Origin: Pontibacter ruber
GTDB taxonomy: Bacteria; Bacteroidota; Bacteroidia; Cytophagales; Hymenobacteraceae
DNA length: 64,000 nt
Direction of reading: 5' to 3'
Assembly: GCF_023630205.1 (NCBI RefSeq)
Contig: NZ_JALPRR010000001.1
Span: 1 to 64,000 of the forward strand
Of the stretch, positions 29,082 through 36,840 are shown piece after piece (within the stretch, counting starts at the first letter, position 1; each line of letters opens with the position of its first letter). Made by a program: the position numbers and the translations under genes. The notes beneath the pieces were generated by a model. That model saw only the letters and a list, made by a program, of their open reading frames with translations. It was not told the origin of the DNA and searched no databases.

Positions 29082-29145
29082 CCACTTTGCCCCACTGCTT
29101 TCCAAGGCAAAAGTGGGAGAAAGTGGGGCTGGTGGGAGAAAGTGG
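29082..29145 (+). promoter_or_regulatory. Second MraZ-like GTGG repeat array
   Basis: CCACT begins at 29082 and 29092, then AAGTGG at 29111 and 29121, GGTGGG at 29131 and AAGTGG at 29140: two inverted and four direct copies in about 10-bp steps. The 29082-29097 and 29111-29126 segments are near reverse complements (13 of 16). The array ends 12 bases before the -7 element of the next operon. Confidence 0.65.
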
Positions 29146-29156
29146 AAAAGTGTTGC

Positions 29157-29164
29157 TATATTTG
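29157..29164 (+). promoter_or_regulatory. -7 element of the Cys-rich/TonB/HMA operon
   Basis: TATATTTG matches TAnnTTTG. No TTG lies 19-20 bases upstream; the GTGG array occupies that place, so the promoter may need an activator. Transcription would begin near 29170, which rules out the upstream GTG (29142) as start of the next gene. Confidence 0.65.
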
Positions 29165-29177
29165 TGGCGTGAAAAGC

Positions 29178-29570
29178 ATGATTCGTCCTACTTTTTCTCT
29201 TCTCCTGACGCTCAGCATACTGCTTAGTTCGGCAGGTATTGCCCTGAGCGAACAGCTTTGCCTGATGACAGGCCTAAAGCAGTTACCTAGCCAGGAGCAA
29301 ACGGACACTTGCTGCTCAGAGCCCGACTCCGGATCTGATAAAGAAGAATGCTGTACTGTAAAGGTCTCTTTCGAGAAACTGGAGCCGGTATCTACACTCA
29401 AGGCTTTTCACCTGGAAATACCTGTTTTCTTCGCTGAAAATTCCAAGCCGCTGCCATTGCCGTGGTTGCATGTGCCGGTTCCCCTACAGGTTACCCTCAC
29501 CTACTCCGATAGTTCTCCGCCACGGCACGGCAAGCAACTGCTCCATTACCTGCATACCCTTATCGTTTAG
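29178..29570 (+). CDS. Small secreted Cys-rich protein, HYC_CC_PP-like
   Basis: 130 residues from the ATG at 29178; a longer frame from GTG 29142 would contain the -7 promoter element and is rejected, and GTG 29169 is possible. A signal peptide covers about 1-24 (LLLTLSILLSSAGIALS). Then follow QLC (Cys28), two cysteine pairs CC at 45-46 and 58-59, and SSPP with PP at 114-115. This order resembles the Bacteroidota HYC_CC_PP family often found beside TonB receptors and HMA proteins; here the leading HYC is QLC. The paired cysteines suggest metal binding or disulfides in the periplasm (inference). It starts an operon with the TonB receptor and HMA protein. Confidence 0.72.
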   Translation: MIRPTFSLLLTLSILLSSAGIALSEQLCLMTGLKQLPSQEQTDTCCSEPDSGSDKEECCTVKVSFEKLEPVSTLKAFHLEIPVFFAENSKPLPLPWLHVPVPLQVTLTYSDSSPPRHGKQLLHYLHTLIV

Positions 29571-29652
29571 ATTTCAGCCTGCAAGATTTGCAGCACAGGC
29601 TGTACTTGCTTGTGCTTTATGCTTCTCCTGAAAATTAAACGAATAAGAACCT

Positions 29653-31878
29653 ATGCATTTTATTATAAGATCAAGCAGCTCCCGGCGCTTTTTGCTGACA
29701 GCGCTCCTGCTGCTAAGCATACTTTTACCGGCTGCAGCACAGCAGCTGGCGGGCAGAGTGGTAGACCAGAACAACCCAAACCTGCCCCTGATCGGCGCCA
29801 ACGTGGTCTGGAAGGGCACCGGCAAAGGAACCGCCACCGATGTCTCTGGCGCTTTCACGCTGCAGCTGGCTGATGCCGTTACGCCACAGATCATTGTCAG
29901 CTACATTGGCTACCAGCCTGACACCGTAGACGTGACGGGTAAAACAAGTATAACGGTATCGCTCAGCCCAACCAGTTCTATCAAAGAGGTGGTGGTGGAA
30001 GGGCAACAGGCGCGGTATTCCAGCCTCACCCCGACCAACTCGCAGATCATCACCACGCGTGACCTGGAGAAATCTGCCTGCTGCAACCTGGCTGAAAGCT
30101 TTGAGACTAATGCTTCGGTAGAGGTATCGACCACAGATGCCGTATCAGGCGCCAAGCAGATTCAGATGTTGGGCCTGGATGGCTCCTATACCTTGCTCAC
30201 CACCGACAACATCCCTACGCTGCGCGGACTGGCAACACCCTACCGACTCAACTACCTGTCGGGCACCTACATCGAGTCCATCGACATCATCAAGGGCATG
30301 GGTTCGGTGCTGAACGGGTATGAGTCGATTTCGGGGCAGGTGAACGTGAAGCTGAAAGACCCGGAGAAAACCGAGCGTTTATACTTCAACCTCTACGGCA
30401 ACAGCCTGGCCAAATTCGATGTGAACCTGAACGTATCGGCGCAGGTAAGTCCCAAGTGGAGTACCGTGCTGATGCTGCACTCCGACCACCTGGGCAATCG
30501 CGTAGACCACAACCACGATGGCTTTATGGACCTGGCACTGGGCACACACCACAACGTGTATAACAAATGGAAGTATAAACACGGCGATACATGGGTGTCG
30601 GAGTTTGGCGTGAACGCGTTGCGTGAAACGAAGCTGGGTGGCCAGATGGAGTACCAGAAAGGAGAGCCTGTGAGCCCCAGCCAGCACTACGGCACCGAAT
30701 CGGAGGCGGAGCGCTTGTCTGCTTTTAACAAGACGTCTTATACTTTCCCGGGCAAACCGTACCAAAGTATCGGCTTTATCTCAGCCGGCTCGCACCACAA
30801 GTTCAACTCACTGTATGGCCGCCGCCAGTATAACGGAGAGCAAAATAACGCAGACCTGCGCCTGATTTTCCAGTCCATTATCGGGCACACGGGCCATACC
30901 TACAAAGTGGGCGCCAGCTTCCTTGTCGATAACTACAGCGAGACCTTGGCTGATACCACCTTTGGCAGAACCGAGCGTGTGCCGGGTATTTTTGCAGAGT
31001 ACGTGTTCAACAACACCGAAAACCTGACTATTGTGGCCGGCATCCGCACCGACTTTCATAACTTGTACGGCACGGTGTTCACGCCGAGGCTGAACGTGAA
31101 GTATGATTTGACCCAGAACACCATCTTCCGGGTAGCAGCCGGGAAAGGGTTCCGGGTAGCCAACCCGGTTGCTGAGAATACCGCAGCACTGGTAAGCTCG
31201 CGCGCTTTCGTGTTCAGAGAAGAGTTAAAACCAGAAGAGGCGTGGAACCTGGGCGGCTCGTTTACCCACTATTTTGAGTTAGCTGGCCGTCCGGGCTCCT
31301 TCATCACCGACTATTACTACACCACGTTTCAAAACCAGGTCGTGGCCGACATGTACAGCAACCCGCACCAGGTGGCATTTTACAACCTGCAGGGCCGTTC
31401 CTTTTCCAAAAGCTTTCAGGCAGAGCTGCAGTACGAAGTGCTGAAAGGCTTGGACATCAAAACAGCTTACAAATACTTTGACGTGAAGTCGACTTACAAC
31501 GGAGAGCTGGTGCAGCGCCCGATGATTCCACAGCACCGTTTCTTTGTGAACCTGGGCTTTGCCACCCCATTCGACAAGTGGCGCGCCGACCTGACCGCCC
31601 AGTATTTTGGCCTGATGCCGCTGGCTGCCATGGAAGAGCAGGGAGCAAGTATAAACAGAACTAATTCTGACAGGTTTTATACTTTAAACGGGCAGGTAAC
31701 GAGAGCCTTTAAGCGCTGGGAAGTATATTTGGGCGGAGAAAACCTGCTGAATTACCGACAACCAAACCCTATTGTTGGTGCTCAGGACCCGTTTGGCGCA
31801 AACTTTGATGGCAGCATGGTCTGGGGGCCGATTACCGGGCGAATTATTTATGCCGGCCTGCGGTTTAAAATAGATTAA
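29653..31878 (+). CDS. TonB-dependent outer membrane receptor, probable metal substrate
   Basis: 741 residues. Signal peptide to about 33 (ALLLLSILLPAAAQ), then a carboxypeptidase-regulatory-like beta domain (about 35-112, GRVVDQNNPNLPLIGANVVW), a plug (about 130-235, with IDIIKGMGSVLNGYESISGQ) and a 22-strand barrel to the C-terminus (IIYAGLRFKID). It imports a substrate across the outer membrane using TonB energy. The neighbours, a Cys-rich secreted protein 82 bases upstream and an HMA-domain protein 40 bases downstream, point to a metal such as copper or a metal complex; this is inference from context, since the barrel sequence does not show the ligand. Confidence 0.9.
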   Translation: MHFIIRSSSSRRFLLTALLLLSILLPAAAQQLAGRVVDQNNPNLPLIGANVVWKGTGKGTATDVSGAFTLQLADAVTPQIIVSYIGYQPDTVDVTGKTSITVSLSPTSSIKEVVVEGQQARYSSLTPTNSQIITTRDLEKSACCNLAESFETNASVEVSTTDAVSGAKQIQMLGLDGSYTLLTTDNIPTLRGLATPYRLNYLSGTYIESIDIIKGMGSVLNGYESISGQVNVKLKDPEKTERLYFNLYGNSLAKFDVNLNVSAQVSPKWSTVLMLHSDHLGNRVDHNHDGFMDLALGTHHNVYNKWKYKHGDTWVSEFGVNALRETKLGGQMEYQKGEPVSPSQHYGTESEAERLSAFNKTSYTFPGKPYQSIGFISAGSHHKFNSLYGRRQYNGEQNNADLRLIFQSIIGHTGHTYKVGASFLVDNYSETLADTTFGRTERVPGIFAEYVFNNTENLTIVAGIRTDFHNLYGTVFTPRLNVKYDLTQNTIFRVAAGKGFRVANPVAENTAALVSSRAFVFREELKPEEAWNLGGSFTHYFELAGRPGSFITDYYYTTFQNQVVADMYSNPHQVAFYNLQGRSFSKSFQAELQYEVLKGLDIKTAYKYFDVKSTYNGELVQRPMIPQHRFFVNLGFATPFDKWRADLTAQYFGLMPLAAMEEQGASINRTNSDRFYTLNGQVTRAFKRWEVYLGGENLLNYRQPNPIVGAQDPFGANFDGSMVWGPITGRIIYAGLRFKID

Positions 31879-31918
31879 TCAGAACAAGTATAACCTATAA
31901 CTATAAAATCAACCAATC

Positions 31919-32275
31919 ATGAAAAACCTGAAAGTTCTATTCTTCGCCGTAATAATGGCCTGTGTAAGTATGGCCGCACAAGCGCAGACAGGCAAAAAAG
32001 GAAACGAAACTGTTACCATCAAAACGTCAGCGGTATGCGATATGTGCAAGAAGACCATCGAGAAAGCCATGGCCTACGAGAAAGGTGTGAAATCCTCTAA
32101 CCTGGATGTGGAATCGCAAATGTTAACGATCGTGTTCGACAGCAAGAAGACAGATGCGGACAAGGTGCGCAAAGCGGTAAATGAGACCGGTTACGATGCC
32201 GACGACAAACCGGCCAATCCGCGCGCGTACAACAAACTGGACGATTGCTGCAAAAAAGAACTGGGCGTGCACTAA
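31919..32275 (+). CDS. Secreted heavy-metal-associated (HMA) domain protein
   Basis: 118 residues. Signal peptide about 1-23 (VLFFAVIMACVSMAAQAQ). The HMA fold follows: TVTIKTSAVCDMC with the metal-binding CxxC at 40-43, then a helix, MLTIVFDSKKTDADKVRKAV, and GYDADD. A second cysteine pair sits near the end at 110-111 (DDCCKKELGVH). Cytoplasmic relatives pass copper to CopA-type ATPases; an exported copy beside a TonB receptor suggests a periplasmic metal carrier or sensor. It is last in the operon and is followed by a 62-bp palindromic terminator. Confidence 0.88.
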   Translation: MKNLKVLFFAVIMACVSMAAQAQTGKKGNETVTIKTSAVCDMCKKTIEKAMAYEKGVKSSNLDVESQMLTIVFDSKKTDADKVRKAVNETGYDADDKPANPRAYNKLDDCCKKELGVH

Positions 32276-32278
32276 GTT

Positions 32279-32340
32279 CAAGCAAGTATAAAACAGAAAG
32301 GGCGCTACATGTAGCGCCCTTTCTGTTTTATACTTGCTTG
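32279..32340. terminator. 62-bp perfect palindrome acting as bidirectional terminator
   Basis: The left arm 32279-32309 is the exact reverse complement of 32310-32340, with no unpaired centre (CTACATGTAG in the middle). T-runs flank the G/C-rich core on both strands. AAGTATA (32284-32290) and TATACTT (32329-32335) lie symmetrically inside the arms. Convergent genes end 3 bases before and 6 after. Confidence 0.92.
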
Positions 32341-32346
32341 GACTTT

Positions 32347-32919
32347 CTAGAACTTAAAGCCTACATGAAAGCCCAATGAGAAAACGGGCGTTCCTTCTGA
32401 GTAATGATGATAGGCCACTCTTCCACCCATCACACCAAACCTGGAGAAGTTGAAGTCGTTTTCAATGTATCCGTTCACGCCGATATCAGAAGCCCGGACG
32501 TGGCGCACGGAGCCGTCAGGTGTGCCATCCACTATGTTAGCGTTTACCTCGCCCCGATGGCGCAGGGCTGGTCCGCCACCGATACGCAGCGTGATCATGT
32601 CGTTCTGCAGCAAATCGTACGTAGCATCCAGCGACCCCATGTAGAAATTGTTTTTAACGGTGTAGATCTGCTTTGCTTTATCGTAGCGCGAGGCATTCAG
32701 GGCGCCCACGTTAAACCCAATCGCAAAGCGGTCGCCAAAGTAATTGTTATAGTTGGTGTAGAACATCAGACCTTCGCTGTCATACTCAGAGAGCCAGGCA
32801 TAGCTAACGCCCGTCTTAAGGGTGTTCGGGTATTTGTTTTTGCCTGCAAAACTCACAGTTGGCACTGCCAACAGTATAAGGGCCAGTGCAAAAAATAATC
32901 TGCTCACAGATGTTTTCAT
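32347..32919 (-). CDS. Outer membrane beta-barrel-like protein of unknown function
   Basis: 190 residues with a clear signal peptide (about 1-25, FFALALILLAVPTVSFAG). The mature part has alternating hydrophobic/polar strands with many aromatic and glycine residues (GVSYAWLSEYDSEGLMFYTNY, FAIGFNVGALN, VAYHHYS) and ends in Phe (FHVGFKF), the usual end of an outer membrane barrel. The size suggests about eight strands. No specific family is recognised. It is alone, converging with the HMA operon; the upstream 278-base gap holds the carotenoid operon terminator at its far side. Confidence 0.75.
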   Translation of the reverse strand: MKTSVSRLFFALALILLAVPTVSFAGKNKYPNTLKTGVSYAWLSEYDSEGLMFYTNYNNYFGDRFAIGFNVGALNASRYDKAKQIYTVKNNFYMGSLDATYDLLQNDMITLRIGGGPALRHRGEVNANIVDGTPDGSVRHVRASDIGVNGYIENDFNFSRFGVMGGRVAYHHYSEGTPVFSLGFHVGFKF

Positions 32920-33149
32920 AAAGGGTTTGAAAGGGTGAAATTAGATGATAAAAGAAGCGTAAAAGCCAGCCACAGTGCGGTCAGGCAAGTTGCTGCACAT
33001 ACGCCATACCACCTCCTGCTGTTACAGCAGTGCGATCTTAAATCGTAAAACCATCCAATTTATTGCGACAGCTATATATTTTTTATCATATACTAATTCT
33101 TACCTCTCCAAGACCACTCTGGCAACTGCTCCGGCTGCTGAAAAAACAA

Positions 33150-33177
33150 AAGCGGCAAGCCTTTCGGCCAACCGCTT
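33150..33177 (-). terminator. Terminator of the carotenoid operon
   Basis: Read on the minus strand: AAGCGG, TTG, GCC, a GAAA loop, GGC, TTG, CCGCTT, then TTGTTTTTT. The stem has one symmetric internal loop and a GNRA tetraloop. It lies 20 bases past the crtW stop. Confidence 0.8.
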
Positions 33178-33197
33178 CTTCTTCATTAATTTATACT

Positions 33198-33887
33198 TTA
33201 TTCTTTTGTTTTATACAGTTGCCACCAGGGCAGCCAGGGCTTGTCGTGGTGCTCGTAGTGGTAGCCAAAAAAGTAGCAGCTCACAAAGGCCCATACATGG
33301 TTTTTTGCCTGTGTGCCGGACTTGTGCTTGTTATCATCTCCATGCTCGCCCCGGTGTGGCAGGTAGGTACCAAAATAGAACAACTGAAAAGTAGCAAGTA
33401 TGGCCGGCAGCATCCAGAAAAGGATCACGTTCTCCAACGGAAAGTATAGCTGCAGCAGGTTGTAGGTAATGGCCATCAGCACGATCTGCCACCAGGTGAT
33501 GTAATTCTTCAGAAAGGAGTAGTACCAGGGCCAGAAAGAACCATGGTGGTAATCCGGGTCGTGTTCGGTAGCAACGTGGCGGTGGTGCTGGTGATGGCGC
33601 GGCAGCAAGCGCGGGTACCAGTTGTAGGCAAACAAAAAGGCGGTTATCGTACCGATGGCCTTGTTCAATTTGGGTTTGCCCGGAGCCACCACACCGTGCA
33701 TGGCATCATGGGCCGTAATAAACAAACCGGTGTAAAGGTGTGTCTGCAGCAGCATGAACAGGTACGTTTGCGGTGCAGCAAAATTCACGTTGTACTGCAG
33801 CAGGTAAATCAGCAAGGCTAGCCAGCAAGCCACGATCGCAATGGCAATACCAACTCCTGTATACTTATAGCGCACCTGCTGCTTCAT
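33198..33887 (-). CDS. crtW: Beta-carotene ketolase-like membrane desaturase
   Basis: 229 residues from the ATG at 33887; the frame extends upstream to 33965, but that would run 67 bases into ispH, and the family starts about here. Integral membrane di-iron enzyme with the three histidine clusters: HDAMH 60-64, HHQHH 98-102 and HYEHH 210-214, plus TGLFITAHDAMHG, DPDYH and FGYHYEHHDKPWLPWW, which are CrtW-like rather than general fatty acid desaturase signatures. It would add 4-keto groups to beta-carotene or its hydroxylated forms. It is last in the operon after ispH (11 bases) and is followed by the GAAA-loop terminator. Confidence 0.88.
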   Translation of the reverse strand: MKQQVRYKYTGVGIAIAIVACWLALLIYLLQYNVNFAAPQTYLFMLLQTHLYTGLFITAHDAMHGVVAPGKPKLNKAIGTITAFLFAYNWYPRLLPRHHQHHRHVATEHDPDYHHGSFWPWYYSFLKNYITWWQIVLMAITYNLLQLYFPLENVILFWMLPAILATFQLFYFGTYLPHRGEHGDDNKHKSGTQAKNHVWAFVSCYFFGYHYEHHDKPWLPWWQLYKTKE

Positions 33888-33898
33888 ACTTTCTCTGC

Positions 33899-34744
33899 TC
33901 AAAGTGCCTGTAACGAGTTGCGCACTTCCTCCATCAGCCACATGGGTGTTGAAGTAGCTCCACAAATCCCTACCGTGTCGCCTGCCTCAAACCACTCCGG
34001 TTGCAACTCTTCCACTTTCGAAATAAAGTAAGTATACGGATTGGTGTTTTTACACACCTGGTACAATACCTTCCCGTTTGATGATTTGGTGCCTGACACG
34101 AATACGATCTTATCGAACTGTGCTGCAAACTTACGCAGTTCCTTATCGCGGTTGGATACCTGTCGGCAAATGGTATCGTTGGCTTCTACCACAAAGCCCT
34201 GCTGTTCGAGCCTGTTTTTTATACTATAGAAGTTATCAGTGCTTTTGGTGGTCTGGCTGTAGAGAGTGATCTTAGCTGGCAACTCGTGCTGTAGCAGCTC
34301 GTCCATGTTTTCAAAAACCACGGCCTTGTTGTTTGTCTGCCCCAATAAGCCCATTACCTCTGCATGGCCGTGCTTGCCATAGATAAAGATTTGTTCGTCT
34401 TTGTCGTAGGATGTTTTGATGCGGTTCTGCAGCTTCAGCACCACCGGGCAGGAGGCATCCACCAGCGTCAGGTTGTTTTGCAGCGCCGTCTGATAGGTTT
34501 CGGGTGGCTCGCCATGGGCACGTATTAGCACGGCCTCATTTCGTAACTTCCGCAACTGCATATGGTCGATAATACGCAGGCCCCGTTTTTGCAAGCGCTC
34601 CACCTCTTCGTCGTTGTGCACGATATCGCCCAGGCAATACAGGTACCCCTGCTCGTCGAGGAGGTCTTCGGCCATCTGGATGGCATACACCACGCCAAAG
34701 CAAAAGCCGGAATTGGAGTCGATCGTTACACGGAGGCTCAGCAT
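33899..34744 (-). CDS. ispH: 4-hydroxy-3-methylbut-2-enyl diphosphate reductase
   Basis: 281 residues. Last enzyme of the MEP isoprenoid pathway, an Fe-S protein making IPP and DMAPP. The three cluster cysteines are visible: Cys15 (GFCFGV), Cys99 (DASCPVV) and Cys193 (DTICRQVSNRD), with substrate histidines His43 (IVHN) and His77 (RAHGEP). Other family stretches include KHGHAEVMGLLGQT and GICGATSTPMWLMEEV. Its place within the carotenoid operon, 6 bases after the cyclase, suggests isoprenoid supply is co-expressed with pigment synthesis. Confidence 0.95.
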   Translation of the reverse strand: MLSLRVTIDSNSGFCFGVVYAIQMAEDLLDEQGYLYCLGDIVHNDEEVERLQKRGLRIIDHMQLRKLRNEAVLIRAHGEPPETYQTALQNNLTLVDASCPVVLKLQNRIKTSYDKDEQIFIYGKHGHAEVMGLLGQTNNKAVVFENMDELLQHELPAKITLYSQTTKSTDNFYSIKNRLEQQGFVVEANDTICRQVSNRDKELRKFAAQFDKIVFVSGTKSSNGKVLYQVCKNTNPYTYFISKVEELQPEWFEAGDTVGICGATSTPMWLMEEVRNSLQAL

Positions 34745-34750
34745 ATAGTG

Positions 34751-35449
34751 TTATACAGCTAAAGGCTCATATTGTTTAACTACCTGACGCTGACGCAGCC
34801 CTTCATACACAGAGATGGTTAGCAGCAGCATCAGCATGGAATACATGGTATCTTCCACAGGTATGGAAACAATGCGCAGCCCCAGGTTATACGCGTTGTT
34901 ATACCACACAACAGGCAAATACGTGAGCACGCCGTTCACCAGCAGAAACGGAACCAGGTGCACCAGGTACGCCAGGTAAAAGCGCCCTAGATACTTTGTA
35001 CCGTAGTAGCGCAGATGCAGCAGGTGCAGCAAAGCCAACAGCATGAACGTGATCGAAGTATACCACTTCTCTACGTTGAAGATCGCGATGAGCGGCAGCA
35101 CCACGATCAAGGTCAGCGCTATTGCTTTTGCATAAGGCTGCAGCAGGTCTTTGGTGATGTAGGCATTCAGCACATCGTAAATAAACACGCAGGCATAGGG
35201 CACGGTTATAAAAAACAGCACCTCTTCCAGTGGCAGGTTAAACAGGTAAATCCCCGTCAGGTACTCCGGGTTAAAGCCCCATACCCCTGCTTTGGTAAAC
35301 TGCACATCCCAGAAGATGAACGCCGCTGCATTTACAGCAATTGCCGGAAACAGGTAGGGCCAGCTTTTGAAAAAGTGCACCTTTCTGTCGAAGGAGAGCA
35401 ACAGCGGAAACAGGATGGTGAAGATATTGAGGTATAGGTAGATGTACAT
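34751..35449 (-). CDS. Lycopene beta-cyclase, CrtYcd-type
   Basis: 232 residues with about six or seven membrane helices. It belongs to the small membrane lycopene cyclases (CrtYc/CrtYd fused) unrelated to the flavin-dependent CrtY. Both halves carry the conserved PxE(E/D) motif: PLEE at 73-76 and PVED at 197-200; FWDVQFTKAGVWGFNPEYLTG at 46-66 is also typical. It cyclises lycopene ends to beta-rings. The ATG follows the TAA of the TPR-like gene with no gap, and ispH follows after six bases. Confidence 0.9.
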   Translation of the reverse strand: MYIYLYLNIFTILFPLLLSFDRKVHFFKSWPYLFPAIAVNAAAFIFWDVQFTKAGVWGFNPEYLTGIYLFNLPLEEVLFFITVPYACVFIYDVLNAYITKDLLQPYAKAIALTLIVVLPLIAIFNVEKWYTSITFMLLALLHLLHLRYYGTKYLGRFYLAYLVHLVPFLLVNGVLTYLPVVWYNNAYNLGLRIVSIPVEDTMYSMLMLLLTISVYEGLRQRQVVKQYEPLAV

Positions 35450-35980
35450 TTAGACGTTGATGCTTCGTAGCGTTTTCTTTTCTTCTTCGGTACAATGGTC
35501 CTTAGACAGCATAAATTCCCGCATGGTACGCGCCCAATCAGCTGAGATGCCGGACCTAGGATATACTTTCAGGCTATTGATAATAAGTTTCTTATCTTCC
35601 TGTATGTGGCCGCTCATGTTAAGATAACGCGGGATATAATGCTCTACCGTAAAGCGCAGGAAGCGTATTTCCGGATTCTGATTGTCCAGCTTTACCGCTT
35701 CTTCAAAAAGCTCGGCAGCCTTTTGCAGGTGCTTCAGTTTGAAATAAGGATTCCAGACGTGCTTGGCCATGGTTGCTTCCGAGGCTGCTTTGTAGGCCAG
35801 AACAACCGGGTGACGGTCCTTGTACTCCCCCATCATTTCGTTAAACTCTTTTGCAGCTTCGCTGCTTTTGCTGGCTTCCAGGTACTGCCCGCGCAGCTCG
35901 GTTATCTTGTAGCGGGTAGTATTGTCTGCAAAGGTGCTGAGGGTTGTCAGCATCAGTAAAAAGAAGAATAGGGCTTTCAT
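35450..35980 (-). CDS. Secreted TPR-like protein in the carotenoid operon
   Basis: 176 residues with a signal peptide (about 1-18, ALFFFLLMLTTLSTFA). The mature part is helical with TPR-like pairs (KLKHLQKAAELFEEAVKLDNQNPEIRFLR around 80-110). No enzyme family is recognised. It lies between crtB (2 bases upstream) and the cyclase (0 bases downstream), so it is certainly co-transcribed. A periplasmic helical-repeat protein in a pigment operon may help organise or place carotenoids, or may simply ride along; the sequence does not decide. Confidence 0.75.
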   Translation of the reverse strand: MKALFFFLLMLTTLSTFADNTTRYKITELRGQYLEASKSSEAAKEFNEMMGEYKDRHPVVLAYKAASEATMAKHVWNPYFKLKHLQKAAELFEEAVKLDNQNPEIRFLRFTVEHYIPRYLNMSGHIQEDKKLIINSLKVYPRSGISADWARTMREFMLSKDHCTEEEKKTLRSINV

Positions 35981-35982
35981 GG

Positions 35983-36816
35983 TTAGATGGCGTTAAGTCT
36001 GTACCGAAGATACGAACTTAGCAGGAGAGCTAGCTTCGTGTTGTCAGGTACTCTTACGCGCTCTTTCAGGATGCGGGTTGCCGGCAGGTGCTGGATTTTG
36101 CGGAATAGCTTCAGGTAATAGACATAAGCCAGGTATACGCCCATGCGTGCAGAGCGCGGCAAGGCCATAATTCCTTTGTAGGCATCGTTAAAATCTTTCA
36201 TGATGTCGGCTTCGATCTCGGCTTTGCTGGCGTTGTTGAAGTTCCTGAAATCTACCTTCGGAAAGTATACGCGGCCACGCTCGTGAAAATCGCTCTTCAT
36301 GTCGCGCAGGAAGTTCACTTTCTGAAAGGCTGCTCCGAGACTGCGGGCTGGTCCTTTCAGCTGCTCAAACTGCTCCTTATCGCCGTCGCAGAACACCCGC
36401 AGGCACATAAGGCCTACTACCTCTGCAGAGCCATAGATATATTCCTCGTAAAGCGATCGATCGTAGGCATGATCCTCCAGGTCCATTTCCATACTTTTCA
36501 AAAAAGCATCGATATATTCCCGGTCAATGCCATACTCATTCACCACACACTGGAAGGCGTGCAACACCGGGTTCAGGCTGATTCCTGACTCAATAGCATC
36601 GTAAGTTTGCTTTTTAAACTCCTCAAGCAGCTTGCGCTTGTCATGCTCGTGAAAAGTATCAACAATTTCGTCGGCACAGCGCACGAAGCCGTAGATGGCA
36701 TAGATCGGCAGGTGGAACTTTTTGTGCAGGGTTTTGATGCCCAGCGTAAACGAGGTGCTGTACGCTTCAGTTATGATTTTACTGCACTTAAGGCACGTTT
36801 CTTTAAAAAGCTCCAT
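35983..36816 (-). CDS. crtB: Phytoene synthase
   Basis: 277 residues. Joins two GGPP molecules head to head to give phytoene, the first committed carotenoid step. Seen: SFTLGIKTLHKKFHLPIYAIYGFVRCADEIVD near 22-53, with the Asp-rich DEIVD Mg site, EEYIYGSAEVVGLM near 125, and the second Asp-rich part NFLRDMKSDFHERGRVYFP near 165-183. The enzyme sits at the membrane face. It follows crtI after 24 bases; no GGPP synthase (crtE) is in the window. Confidence 0.94.
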   Translation of the reverse strand: MELFKETCLKCSKIITEAYSTSFTLGIKTLHKKFHLPIYAIYGFVRCADEIVDTFHEHDKRKLLEEFKKQTYDAIESGISLNPVLHAFQCVVNEYGIDREYIDAFLKSMEMDLEDHAYDRSLYEEYIYGSAEVVGLMCLRVFCDGDKEQFEQLKGPARSLGAAFQKVNFLRDMKSDFHERGRVYFPKVDFRNFNNASKAEIEADIMKDFNDAYKGIMALPRSARMGVYLAYVYYLKLFRKIQHLPATRILKERVRVPDNTKLALLLSSYLRYRLNAI

Positions 36817-36840
36817 AGGCTACGGTATTGCGTGTTTATA

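Noticed and set aside
29142..29177. GTG start giving a longer Cys-rich protein
   Set aside because: The -7 element TATATTTG at 29157-29164 would lie inside the gene, and the signal peptide begins properly at the ATG at 29178.
29178..32275. SusC/SusD-type polysaccharide locus
   Set aside because: The TonB receptor is 741 residues without a SusD partner, and the neighbours are metal-binding proteins.
33888..33965. Longer start for crtW
   Set aside because: The frame extends upstream into ispH by 67 bases, but the family begins at MKQQVRYKY (33887), which follows the ispH stop by 11 bases.
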